DNA from: Rhynchonema sp. JSB1_4
Lineage: Eukaryota > Nematoda > Chromadorea > Monhysterida > Xyalidae
DNA: 56,438 nt
Direction of reading: 5' to 3'
Assembly: GCA_030248065.1 (NCBI GenBank)
Contig: JASAMV010003345.1
Span: forward strand, 1 to 56,438
Part shown: piece after piece, positions 44,847 through 54,727 of the stretch
Layout of the letters: each line of letters starts with the position of its first letter
How positions within the stretch are numbered: the stretch's first letter is position 1
Translations under genes and position numbers: made by a program
The notes under the pieces: model-generated
Databases searched by the model: none
What the model saw: only the letters and a program-made list of their open reading frames with translations
Told to the model about the DNA's origin: nothing

Positions 44847-46835
44847 ATGTCCCCTCCCCTCGTCCTGCACACGAATGTGGGTGGTCTGCGTTTGACGGTG
44901 ACCATGCGCAATCTGCTCAATCCCGATCACAAAACGAAACTTTCCGAGCTGGCCGCATACACCCTGAGACATCAAGGCCACTCGACAGAATTCTACGCCC
45001 ACCTGCCTTCAGCCATACACGATGTGTTGTACTTGACGGACACAAAAGAGTACTTCATTGAACGACCACCAGAAGACGTCGAAATTGTGTCGCAGTATTA
45101 TTTGTCAGGTTGGGGTCTAAATTAGAAGGGTGGTCGTTCTTTTGCACCGTCAGTGGTCGCTTCGAGGAAGCTCTCGACAACTCAGTAATAGTCTCATCTC
45201 AGCCGAAAACGATTTAGGCGCTCAAATTTTGGTCATATGTAAGAACGAATCGTGCTCGGTGCGTCGAGCAACATGCTGTACATTGTACAATACTAGTCGG
45301 GACCCGTGCCTACGGCCCGGCTACAGCGCCGCGCCCGTGCCGTGCCCCCCCCAAGCCTAAGCCTAAGCCCCCCCCCCCCGAAGACACGTTAGCATACCCA
45401 AAGCTACCCGTGAAAATTGACCCGTCCGCCCTTCCGAGAGGGAGGGGGCCACATACATACATACGTACATACATACCTACACACATACGTCTTCCTGTTT
45501 TAGTAGTATAGATGAATCGTAACTCTAATGTACTCGAACGTCAACCTCCAGATCGGACGAGATTCGAGATTCATATATTGTGCCATTGTGATTTATCTTT
45601 CGTGCGCTATATAATTTTCCTGTTGTTTAGCCGTTTAACCCACCTTGCTCGCGTCACGGCGCATCTGGTCACTGTCGGTTTTGTACGAAAAATGATGCGA
45701 GAGGTGACCTGATGAAGAGAGTAAAGGTTTTCTCTGTCAAGCCCAACCGCCAAAAATGGGGATCACAGAAAGGCGCAGAGGGAAGGATATCGTTTTTTCC
45801 ACAACAAGCTGCTCCCCACCGGCAATCAAGAGACGGAGTTCTGTGTTGACCTGAATTTTCCATTCCTCTTGCCTGATTTGCAGTGTTCGAGCGGGATCCC
45901 GATCCCGGGATCCCGGGCCTTTTTTCTGATCCCGATCCCGATCCCGTCGTTTTGAAAAAGTCAATCCCGATCCCGATCCCGCCCAAAAAAGTACCGGGAT
46001 CGGGATTAAGTTTTGAGAACAAAAAGTAAAAAATTATGCAGTCATAATTCGCCAAGCTGTTGTAAGGGCGCTGCTATGCAAACGCGGGCGCGGGTCGCGG
46101 GTCAGAAAAATATTCAATGTCCGAAGAAACCGCAAGCACCACCAGTCGCGAACAAGTCGAGCTAGAACTGAACGGTTACACAAAGTTGCTTCAAACGAAG
46201 GGACCCAGTTTCGAGGAAATGTTCTCATGATGCGCAACAAATGAGACAAAGTTTCCGCGACTGGCACGTCTAGCTTCCAAAAATCTATGCGCTCCGCCTA
46301 CGAGCGTGCCTTCTGAACAGTTCTTTTCCAGTGCAGCTGATTTGTTTGATGACAAAAGATACTGCTTGAGACCATAAAATGGTGAAATGCTTATCTTTTT
46401 GTCAAAGGCTCTGCCACTGATCGACTACAATTATGATCTTTGAACTTATCTGTCATCAGCTACTCTGGATTTTCAATCGGCTTTAATCACTGTTCCGGGT
46501 GTTTATCCATGTGTGATAAACATGTTTCATGGTTGTTTGTGATATTAACTTGAATCTTATGCATAAAATGATGAAAACTATTGCTTTTGGACTATGTGGT
46601 AAATCCCGATCCCGATCCCGACACTTTCTTGATCCCAATCCCGATCCCGATCCCGGGATTAAAAATGAATCCCGTTCGAACACTGCTGATTTGTCCCCCA
46701 GGTGTGATTCACAAGCCGCACTGCATGTGTCGCGAGCAGTTCGTCTCCATCCTCATCTACTGGTCTCTGCCCATCAGCAGCGTGGCCGAGTGTTGTCGAC
46801 CCAAATTGCCACCTCATCTGCAAGCCAGCACACAG
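44847..46835 (+). CDS. Unrecognised protein, two linked exons (partial)
   Basis: Exon 1 runs from an ATG at 44847 (or from an acceptor TATGTATAG at 44840) to 45117 and exon 2 from 46702 to 46835. They join in matching phase at GT-AG sites. The conceptual protein includes [53 protein letters not shown] and, after the junction, [20 protein letters not shown]. Codon-like character and clean splicing favour a real gene, but I do not recognise the family. Downstream phase (0 at 46835) does not fit the CIAO3 exon at 51494, so it is probably a separate gene or is missing exons. A hAT element occupies the intron and ends 16 bp before the coding exon. Confidence 0.55.
45881..46685 (+). mobile_element. 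hAT transposon remnant with transposase C-terminal domain
   Basis: The ends CAGTGTTCGAGCGGGAT and ATCCCGTTCGAACACTG are flanked by a perfect 8-bp duplication CTGATTTG (45873-45880 and 46686-46693). Subterminal regions are tandem CCCGAT units on both sides. The interior (about 46110-46440, plus) encodes the hAT dimerisation domain, [18 protein letters not shown] then [19 protein letters not shown], interrupted by an in-frame stop after LRP. Only the C-terminal part of a transposase is left, so it is internally deleted and defective. Confidence 0.92.
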
Positions 46836-46956
46836 GTCAGGACAATTTATCGCCCAGTTTTGAAAGTCAGTCTTGGTCAATCACTCCCAGTACCAGTCGA
46901 GATTACAAAGATTGTCAGAACGATTGCATAATTTTGCACCACTTATGAAAAGCTTA

Positions 46957-47108
46957 CCGGAGTTTTCCACTTAAAGCCCCGGGGGCTCTATGCGGAAATT
47001 GGTGGAAAATGGACCCTCCGACCAGAAAGAAAAAATCCAATTAGAGCTCGGGGGCTTAAGTGGAAACGTTTCCACTTACAGCCCTCGGGGGCTTTAAGCG
47101 GAAAACTG
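46957..47108. mobile_element. Small TA-flanked MITE, CCGGAGTTTTCC family
   Basis: The left end CCGGAGTTTTCCACTTAAAG and right end CTTTAAGCGGAAAACTG are flanked by TA (46955-46956 and 47109-47110). The interior has GGGGGCTCTATG, linking it to 34168-34592. It abuts, and may interrupt, the BEL/Pao LTR. Confidence 0.65.
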
Positions 47109-47687
47109 TAATGTGAAACTGTCTTTGCTTCATAACACACTTTATTCCAAAGGCACACGTAAACCACGTAACCAACTCTGAAGCTCACAAGCACAAGCAC
47201 ACAGGAAATAAGCTGATAGAATGTGTGTAGACAAAATACAATGAATCATGTGATATTTAGTAAAGTCACGTTACACTGCTTTGCATTCCAAAGCCACATG
47301 GGGATTCGTCACTACATCCTCCCCCTTCAGAAGAATGAATCAACATTAGACTCTGAAAAAGTCAAATTCAATAGATCAATGAAAGTTCAGTCCAATGTCC
47401 CATTTTCTTTCTCCGTCAGAGTCTTTCATTCATTCAAGTTTTCATGCCTTCTTTCTTCTTTCAATGGACTGTTCGTTAGTTGTAGACGAGAAATGGATAA
47501 GCATAGACGTAGAACTGGATAAGCATAGATGATAAGGCCAACACTGTAGATACGAGTTACGAAATTGACGTAGAACACGATACGATGCGATACAATACGA
47601 TAAGCACATAGTACAATAAACGAAGTTAGCCCAAATAGCGAACTGGCAAACAAAGAACATCGCCATTCTCTCCCCCTCGAGAGAAAA

Positions 47688-48676
47688 TCACGTCTGCACG
47701 ACCGTGGATTTGGCCTTCAACCGCTCCGAACGACGCAACGGTTGTGCCTCCGACTCACTTGACTTTTCGACTTGCGAAACAGCACGTTCGTCTTCCTTTT
47801 GCTCTGCTTCGTTTTCGTGCAGTTCCAGAGGGATCAACTTGCTGATTGATCGCTTCAACAAGTTACCATTCGATACAACGATTTCAGCTGAACGACATTC
47901 CCCGTCGTCACCATGGAACAAACGTACGATTCTCGCCAATCGCCAACATCCTCTTGGCACATTACCATCGTCCAGCAAAACGACATCACCAACTTGTGGT
48001 TTCATATTGACAGCTCCCCTGGGCTGATCAATGCTCGACTTGTAACGTTCTCTCAAACTTGTCAGATATTCGGTCGTGTACAACTTCCATGCACGATCGA
48101 GACATTTTGATTGCTCAGCCCAATTCCTTTTCACAATTGCCTCGGTTGACATTTCGCCTTCTTCGTAGTCAGAATCGTCACTCTCATCGTTCGCGAAACG
48201 AATTGCACCACATTCACGACCAGGTCCCAGGAAATCAATCGGACGCAACACTTGAAACGAGTCGTTGTCCGAATACAAATATGTCAACGGTCTTGAATTC
48301 ATCATCGCTTCGACCTCACACAGCACCGTTTGGAACTCTTCCAGCGTCAGCAATCGTTTGCCAACAGCTGCTTTGATCATTCTCTTCATTATGCCAATCA
48401 TTCGTTCAAACATGCCGCCTTTCGACGAATTGGCAGTGGTGCCAATGTAGCGCGGCACACTGACCGTATCGACCAACATAAAGTCACTTTCGATTTGTAG
48501 CCACTCATCGACCAAATCTTGTGGCAACGGCACATTCCATCCAAATTTCTTGGCGTGCAATTTTTGCAGGAACAACTTTGCTTTCAACTGAACTGGAGCG
48601 AGTAAGCCAGGAACATCAAACAACGACGCATACACGCTCAACACATATGCTTTCGTCACTTCAACATCGTAGTTCA
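47688..48676 (-). pseudogene. BEL/Pao polyprotein fragment (A17-type region fused by deletion to integrase C-terminal region)
   Basis: The N-terminal part shows the Pao-type block FDVPGLLAPVQLKAKLFLQK. After about 100 residues it switches to the integrase-end block with EVEAMMNSRPLTYL, followed by the chromodomain-like C-terminal region with VGDVVLLDD and PRGCWRLARI. Catalytic RNase H and integrase core residues are absent, removed by deletion. The downstream frame is intact to its stop. The open frame extends upstream into the inserted transposon only by chance. Confidence 0.88.
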
Positions 48677-48949
48677 CACAGGGAAAACTCCAATGTCTAG
48701 GTCTGGAAAGGTGTGTCCCAGGCACACGGGTAGGCACGCTGCTAAAACTGCCTAGACGGACCTAGACATTGAGTGCCTGCTGCGCATGTGCCTAGATGGA
48801 CCTAGACATTGTGCTGATGCTGCGCCAATGCCTAGATGGACCTAGATTTTGGGCAAGCAGCCTGCAAATGCCTAGATGGACCTAGACATTGGGCCCCGCG
48901 CTGACCAATGCCTAGACGCACCTAGATTTTGGGCACGTAGTAAACGATT

Positions 48950-49265
48950 GGGCTCTGCCACAGTTGGTGCACAGTGGCCTAGTAAAGGGTTGAGTACTGG
49001 TTCAATTGATTCACAGAGGCCTTGGAAACAGTTGGTACTAGTACAGTTGGGAACAGAAGCTTAGAAACGGTTGGGTACTAATGCACAGAAGCCTATTCAA
49101 TGGTTGGGTACTGGTATAGTTGCTGCACAGAAGCTGGGTAAACGGTTAGTCAAGTAGGGGCACAGAAGGCTGGTAAACAGTTAGGTACTAGTAATGTTGG
49201 GGCACAGAAGCCTAAACGGTTACTAGTAAAGTTGGGGCACATAAGCCAATAAACGGGCCTGCGCC
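48950..49265. repeat. Degenerate 40-45 bp repeat inside the transposon
   Basis: About seven diverged units containing GGTTGGGTACTAGT and GGGCACAGAAGCC. A few similar units in the opposite sense lie at 50670-50840 (GCTTCTGTGCACCAAC). They lie between the subterminal repeats and the 120-bp array on each side. Confidence 0.7.
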
Positions 49266-49280
49266 TACTAATTGTAATGT

Positions 49281-50665
49281 AGGGCCGATGTTACATGATT
49301 CTTGCGCAACACGTGCACCATGCACATAAGAATGGAATGACGTCAACCGTTAAACACCGTGCTCTATCTTATTAGGCCGATGTTGCATGATTCTTGTACA
49401 AAAAGTGCACCATGCACACAAGAATGACGTCAACTTTTTAGCATCGTAACCCAGCAACCTGGCTGGGCTGACGGAGCACTGCTCTACCTAATTAGGCCGA
49501 TGTTGCATGATTCTTGTACAAAAAGTGCACCATGCACACAAGAATGACGTCAACTTTTTAGCATCGTAACCCGGCAACCTGGCTGGGCTGACGGAGCACT
49601 GCTCTACCTAATTAGGCCGATGTTGCATGATTCTTGTACAAAAAGTGCACCATGCACACAAGAATGACGTCAATCTTTTAGCATAGTAACCCGGCAACCT
49701 GGCTGGGCTGACGGAGCACTGCTCTACCTAATTAGGCCGATGTTGCATGATTCTTGTACAAAAAGTGCACCATGCACACAAGAATGACGTCAACTTTTTA
49801 GCATCGTAACCCGGCAACCTGGCTGGGCTGACGGAGCACTGCTCTACCTAATTAGGCCGATGTTGCATGATTCTTGTACAAAAAGTGCACCATGCACACA
49901 AGAATGACGTCAACTTTTTAGCATCGTAACCCGGCAACCTGGCTGGGCTGACGGAGCCCTGCTCTACCTTATTAGGCCGATGTTGCATGATTCATGCGTA
50001 AAAAGTGCACCATGCACATAAGAATGACGTCAACTTTTTAGCATCGTAATCCGGCAACCTGGCTGGGCTGACGGAGCCCTGCTCTATCTTATTAGGCCGA
50101 TGTAGCATGATTCATGAGTAACAAGTGCACCATGCACATAAGAATGACGTCAACTTTTTAGCACCGTATCCCGGCAACCTGGCTGGGCTGACAGAGCCCT
50201 GCTCTACCTTATTAGGCCGATGTTGCATGATTCTTGTACAAAAAGTGCACCATGCACACAAGAATGACGTCAATCTTTTAGCATAGTAACCCGGCAACCT
50301 GGCTGGGCTGATGGAGCCCTGATCTACCTTATTAGGACGATGTTGCATGTTTCTTGTACAAAAAGTGCACCATGCACATAAGAATGACGTGAACCTTTCA
50401 GCATAGAAACCCGGCAACCTGGCTGGGCTGACGGAGCCCTGCTCTACCTTATTAGGCCGATGTTGCATGATTCATGCGTAAAAAGTGCACCATGCACATA
50501 AGAATGACGTCAACTTTTTAGCATCGTAATCCGGCAACCTGGCTGGGCTGACGGAGCCCTGCTCTACCTTATTAGGCCGATGTTGCATGATTCTTGTACA
50601 AAAAGTGCACCATGCACACAAGAATGACGTCAATCTTTTAGCATAGTAACCCGGCAACCTGGCTC
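49281..50665. repeat. 120-bp tandem satellite array with a TGACGTCA box in nearly every unit
   Basis: Eleven units at exactly 120-bp spacing (TGTTGCATGA-type starts at 49381, 49501, 49621 and so on to 50581), preceded by one shortened unit at 49289; the last is cut at about 50665. Each unit contains the palindromic GTGCACCATGCAC segment, GAATGACGTCAA and GGCAACCTGGCTGGGCTGAC. TGACGTCA, the full CRE/ATF palindrome, is intact in 11 of the 12 units (TGACGTGA at 50381-50400). Two sequence subtypes (CAACTTTTTAGCATCG and CAATCTTTTAGCATAG) are interspersed, which suggests turnover by unequal exchange. It is not a CRISPR array: there is no repeat/spacer alternation. Confidence 0.95.
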
Positions 50666-51493
50666 AGCTTCTGTACGCCAACTGCTCAACTACCCATCTG
50701 CGTACAAGGCTTCTGTGCACCAACTGCACCAGTGCCCAACCGCCTACTGGGCTTCTGCGGCCCATCTGTACTAGTTCCCAGCTGTATCCGAGGCATCTGT
50801 GCACCAACGGTACTGGTCCCCCGCCGTTTAGTGGGCCTCGCTGCCTGGACGGACCTAGATTTTGGGCAGGCAGCCAACAAATGCCTGGATGGACCTAGAC
50901 ATTGACTACGCGCTGGCCCACTGCCTAGACGGACCTAGATTTTGAGCAAGCTGCTGAGAGTGCCTAGATGGACCTAGACATTCTCGCATGCGAGCTGTGG
51001 AAAGGTCTGGAAAGGTCTGGAAAGGTCCGGAAAGGTCTGGAAAGGCATTTATATACTTATACATATGCCTACAATTGCCTGGGACAGACCTTTCCAGACC
51101 TAGACATTGGAGTTTTCCCTGTGTCACTTTTTTCGGCTTCGTGAAACTCAACTCGTCTTTCTCGTAGTCGGTTCTCACACCCAACGTTTTCATATTCTCC
51201 GTCTTCATTTTGTCAGCCTCAGGTATCTGTTTCATGAACTTGTTCTGAACGCTAGTCGGGCCCAGTGGTGTGGCTCTCGGGGAATGAGGTACCCGAAAGG
51301 GGGAGTATCTGTCCCTCGCAGGCACAATGTGTGTTCCCCTGGCGCTCTCTTCTGTGGTACAGTATCTCTGCCCTCGATTGATTTGGGTACCTTCCCCCTT
51401 CCTAATCCTTGGTATCTCCCGCGTATTTTGGCTTCATGGTACAGTACCCTGAAAAGTTAGCATTTTATTCATTGCATTTTGTCGATTTTTCAG

Positions 51494-52241
51494 AGTGAAC
51501 AAAGATCTGGACGAGCTCATCCTACACGATCCATGTGACGTGAACAAGGTGCTGCTGCGTTTCGCTCGCGCATATGGATTCAGGAATATTCAGAATTTGA
51601 TGTTGAAAATGAAACGCAACAAAATGAAGTACGACTATGTGGAGGTGATGGCGTGTCCGGCGGGATGTTTGAATGGCGGCGGACAGGTGAGAACGGATCA
51701 CCTTCAAAATTCAGGAAACCCTGGGGAAATCTCCAAATTTGTTGAGAATTATGAGCGTGGAAACACGTCGCATATGGCATTGTGCATTTCTGGCCTGTTT
51801 GGTGCAACACACTGCAGGCAGAGAAGCGCTGTGTCGAACAAAATGATTGTAGAAGCGCGTGTTGTGCTTTGACGATCAAATTCAACCACATTTATTTTGT
51901 GTTTGCCACTGTTCTCCGGCGAGCTGTGCAGTGCGTTTTGGACTGCCCCTTGTATCCCATATGGTTGGCGCACCAGATCGTCGTCAGTGCGAATCCACCA
52001 TGGCACCCAGGTACAAACTGAAGGCTGTTTGCAGATCCGGACGCGTCTGCCGAGTGAGCGCACAGCACGACTTGGTCAGGTCGAATCCAAATACGAAACA
52101 TTGACGGTAGAGGACCCGGAAAGCACAGCATTAATCTCGGATATTGCCAACGAATGGCTGCAGAACAATTGGACTGATCAACGGTTGTTAACCAGTTATA
52201 GTGCGTTACCGGTGAATATTGGCGCACAGATACGATGGTAG
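51494..52241 (+). CDS. CIAO3: CIAO3/NARFL (cytosolic Fe-S assembly factor), C-terminal two exons only
   Basis: Exon 51494-51686 encodes [20 protein letters not shown] and [16 protein letters not shown], the diagnostic hydrogenase-like C-terminal motif with its cluster-ligand cysteines. Exon 52035-52241 encodes the tail with [16 protein letters not shown] and ends in the family-typical I-R-W followed by TAG. Both junctions are GT-AG in phase 0. The protein is an iron-only hydrogenase-like component of the CIA targeting pathway that passes 4Fe-4S clusters to cytosolic and nuclear apoproteins. The N-terminal ferredoxin-like half and the first cluster ligands were not found between 39.9 and 51.5 kb. 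The BEL/Pao remnant abuts this exon's intron, so the gene is either 5'-truncated or its earlier exons are elsewhere. Confidence 0.9.
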
Positions 52242-53508
52242 TTCTAAATGTGATTCTGGGCTTAATAATTCTGCTTTTAATTTGCTTTTAAAATTGATCA
52301 AGAATTCTTTTTACTCGGAACGTGTGTCATCCGGATGGCTGTCGAGAAACAGGTTGATTGTGACATAATGTCGTTGAAAATGTTAAATATAGTCAAAATG
52401 ATTTGTTTGTTTCAGGTATATTTATTCTGTACAACAAAATGTATTTCGCATAAATAGTGAGAAAGATAAATCCTTGTCATGGGTTGTCGTGTCCTGCAAG
52501 TAATCTGTTTGCAAACAGGAAGGTATCCCCATGAGATACTGTATTTATTTGGATGAGCATCGTGTTTGTTTGTGACATCCGAATTCTGAAATCCGTGCCG
52601 TGCTCAGACAGTGGACATGGCCAAGTGTGATCAAGAGGACGACGTATTTGGCATCGGTGCGATCCCTGATGATGTCGAACAACATTCGAATGCTTGTCAG
52701 CCAATATTGAGTTTGTGTTGTCATTCCATAACTGAAACGGTAATTTCTTTTAAAGCGACTCTACAATTGAATGTTGACCTCAATTGTTTGGGGCCATTTT
52801 TTCAGGAAATAGAGACTAGACATGGGAAATCTAGATTTTGGAATTGGATTTTCAATTCGTTGCTTTGTGATGTTTCACGAGGTCCACAAAGTTTTGCAGG
52901 AGGAGAAAAACGAAAAAAAGTTTGAAGCCGTCGTGTGCAAAGCAAGGGAGGATTTTGGCTCTGATATTTGCATCGTTTTATATTTAGACATTTGTGCATT
53001 CAACGTGATACAAGACATTGTATGAAACTCAGTGTGCGATAAATCATAAACGAAACAATCCGAAAAATCAAGCCGTTTTTGTGCACATTTTTCTTCGGCT
53101 GTAATTTTAAGCATCTACGATGCATGCACAACTGTGCTTGATATCTCAGCGGAAAGCGACTGCGTTTGTTAACTTAACGTGTGCTTCTGAGCACTGACGA
53201 TGGTTTCTACTTATCAGACGACCACCGACAACCGGCTGTAGTCGCCCTCCGCCAATCCGCGCTAAAGTGCAGTCTCGTCGTCCGGTCTTTCGCAAGGAGT
53301 TCGATCGGCCGGCTGATTTTTTTGTTGTCTCGTCGTTTTTCTTTGTTTGATTATTGAGTGGGTTTCTTTGGTCTCGTGTTTGTTTGCCACTTTTTTATGC
53401 CAGCCACGAGAAAGTGCCGACAACAGTGCAGTAACGGAAAATGAAAATACATTTCACACTTCAGCGTCACCTCGCCTCTTCTCGGGGCTCTGCATTTCAT
53501 TCAGTCCA
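52242..53508. other. Spacer after CIAO3
   Basis: No gene recognised. It contains a one-armed TTAA element (52754 to about 53125). The frame at 53347-53622 crosses into a MITE and has no support. Confidence 0.45.
52754..53125. mobile_element. Single arm of the palindromic TTAA family C
   Basis: It begins AGCGACTCTACAATTGAATG directly after TTAA (52750-52753) and matches the left arm of 42421-43961 for about 370 bp. It ends near TTTTAAGCATCTACGATG without the opposite arm or a right TTAA. Confidence 0.75.
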
Positions 53509-53510
53509 TA

Positions 53511-54477
53511 CCGTAAAAACCTAAATAGAAGGGTTCCCGCATGTGATGTGAATCACGAGTCTATCAGAATTTATTCGAGTCCATTCATCAATAGGAGGCG
53601 CATTTTATCACCAAACGAATAACAAAAGCACCCCTTTTGAGGGCTCTATTCCGGGTAGTGTTGTTCCTTGTCCGGAGCAGTGCTGTGGCTACTTTTGCGG
53701 GGCGGGTAGGGTACATAGGTGAAAAAATCCGGGGCGGGTAGGGGGGTAGTGTACCTGAGCCCTTGGGGGGGGGGGGGAATCCGGTTTGGGGGAAGATTTT
53801 TCGGGGCGGGTAGGGTACAACACAAGTTTTTTTGCGTGCCTGTTTTTATGTACTAAAAAGTACATATATCGCGCGCAGCGCGAAATTTTTTGCACTTTTT
53901 AGGGTTTTCGGTCGAAATTTAGGCATTTTTGGCCGAAAAGTGGGCATTTTGGGGGTAAAAATCGGGGCGGGTAGGGTAACAGGGCGGGGCGGGTAGGGGG
54001 GTAGGGTACCAGAGCGGGGCGGGTAGGGGGTAGCGTACCAGGCCGGGGCGGGTAGGGTATCATTGGGGGGACCCCCCGCCCCCCCCCCCCCCCAGCACGG
54101 GTCCGGAGGGGGAGGTAGCGGACCCCCCCCCCCCCCCGTTTTCTTCGGAGGGGAAATAACGTACACCCTTGAGGGGGAAGAGGGAAGACCCAAATTCAGG
54201 AAAAAGTCACTTCTTGAGGTTTAAAATTTCACCTATTTTTGCCCCTTTTTGGAAAAATTCTTCACAAAAAGGGTATTTTGACAACAGACCTAAAATGCCC
54301 ATTTTAGGCCTAACAATTTAGGAAAAAATTGGGGGAGATAGTCTGCCTGAGCCCGGAGGGGGAGATAGGGGGATGGGATGGTGTACCACCTGAGGGGGAG
54401 ATAGCGTCGCACCTAATTGGGGACCTCTTCCCCCAGGAACAACACTGATTCCGGGGGCTCTATTTAGGTTTTTACGG
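53511..54477. mobile_element. TA-flanked MITE split by a hAT-type element
   Basis: The ends CCGTAAAAACCTAAATAG and CTATTTAGGTTTTTACGG are flanked by TA (53509-53510 and 54478-54479). Without the nested insert it is only about 167 bp. The GGGGGCTCTATTT motif links it to the other TA-flanked MITEs. Confidence 0.78.
53656..54447. mobile_element. hAT-type element, AGTGTTGTTCC family, G/C-tract rich
   Basis: The ends TAGTGTTGTTCCT and AGGAACAACACTG are flanked by a perfect 8-bp duplication ATTCCGGG (53648-53655 and 54448-54455). The interior is built of GGGGCGGGTAGGG-type units and homopolymer C/G runs. No transposase. Confidence 0.85.
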
Positions 54478-54479
54478 TA

Positions 54480-54727
54480 CTCACGACGCTCGGACAGCGA
54501 TCAATAGTGGGACAGACTCCGTGGCCTGTGCAATTGGTGGAGGAATTGGCGTTTGACCAGAGATCGGAAACGGGCGACCCGTCTGTTCGCTCTGGATTCG
54601 TTGGCGGGTGGGACGTTTGCGCGCCGAGCGCGCGACTTTTTGGACTTTGATTTCGAAGAGCACCCATTTTCCCCTATGAAAACCATGAATTGGTGGTTGC
54701 AAGGTGCTCTCGGGGATGGTTGCAAGG
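54480..54727 (+). other. Possible coding stretch, unrecognised
   Basis: The frame from about 54553 reads DRKRATRLFALDSLAGGTFA and then DFLDFDFEEHPFSPMKTMNW before running into the next transposon at 54728. Composition looks protein-like, but without homology or splice confirmation I cannot call it a gene. Confidence 0.2.

Larger units (their letters stand above)
48677..51123. mobile_element. 2.45-kb non-autonomous DNA transposon (CACTA/EnSpm-like) carrying a 120-bp satellite
   Basis: Terminal inverted repeats of about 48 bp begin CACAGGGAAAACTCCAATG and differ at one position. The 3-bp duplication TCA lies at 48674-48676 and 51124-51126. Just inside both ends are clusters of a subterminal repeat, CCTAGATGGACCTAGAC(ATTG), inverted relative to each other (48752-48930 and 50840-50985). 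Long TIR, subterminal repeat clusters, 3-bp duplication and a CAC start suit the CACTA/EnSpm superfamily, though the terminus is CACAG and not CACTA/CACTG. No transposase is encoded. It interrupts the BEL/Pao pol frame; the flanking pieces are in the same frame once one TCA and the insert are discounted. Confidence 0.85.
47109..51260 (-). mobile_element. BEL/Pao LTR retrotransposon remnant, internally deleted and split by a DNA transposon
   Basis: Read on the minus strand: a short pol fragment (51260-51124), the inserted DNA transposon (51123-48677), then a long pol frame (48676-47688), a purine tract at about 47668-47680 and an LTR-like stretch starting near 47665 (TGGCGATG) that contains an AATAAA-type signal. 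The 5' part of the element and a 5' LTR are not visible in this window. The pol frame jumps from the aspartic-peptidase/RNase H side straight to the integrase C-terminal region, so an internal deletion of about one to two kilobases is inferred. Confidence 0.88.

Noticed and set aside
46579..46931. Single long plus-strand frame across 46581-46931 as one gene
   Set aside because: Its first third is the CCCGAT repeat end of the hAT element; only the part from 46702 is a plausible exon.
49281..50665. CRISPR array or repeat-protein gene in the 120-bp array
   Set aside because: There are no spacers, so it is not CRISPR. The 120-bp unit equals 40 codons and gives a minus-strand Cys-containing repeat frame (CAWCTFC), but units with CTAATTAGG introduce stops in that frame across the first half of the array.
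51255..51460. Second hAT MITE beginning AGTGGTGTGGCTCTCGG
   Set aside because: The left end resembles a hAT terminus and the right part has TATCTCCC-like symmetry, but no matching right end or 8-bp duplication was found.
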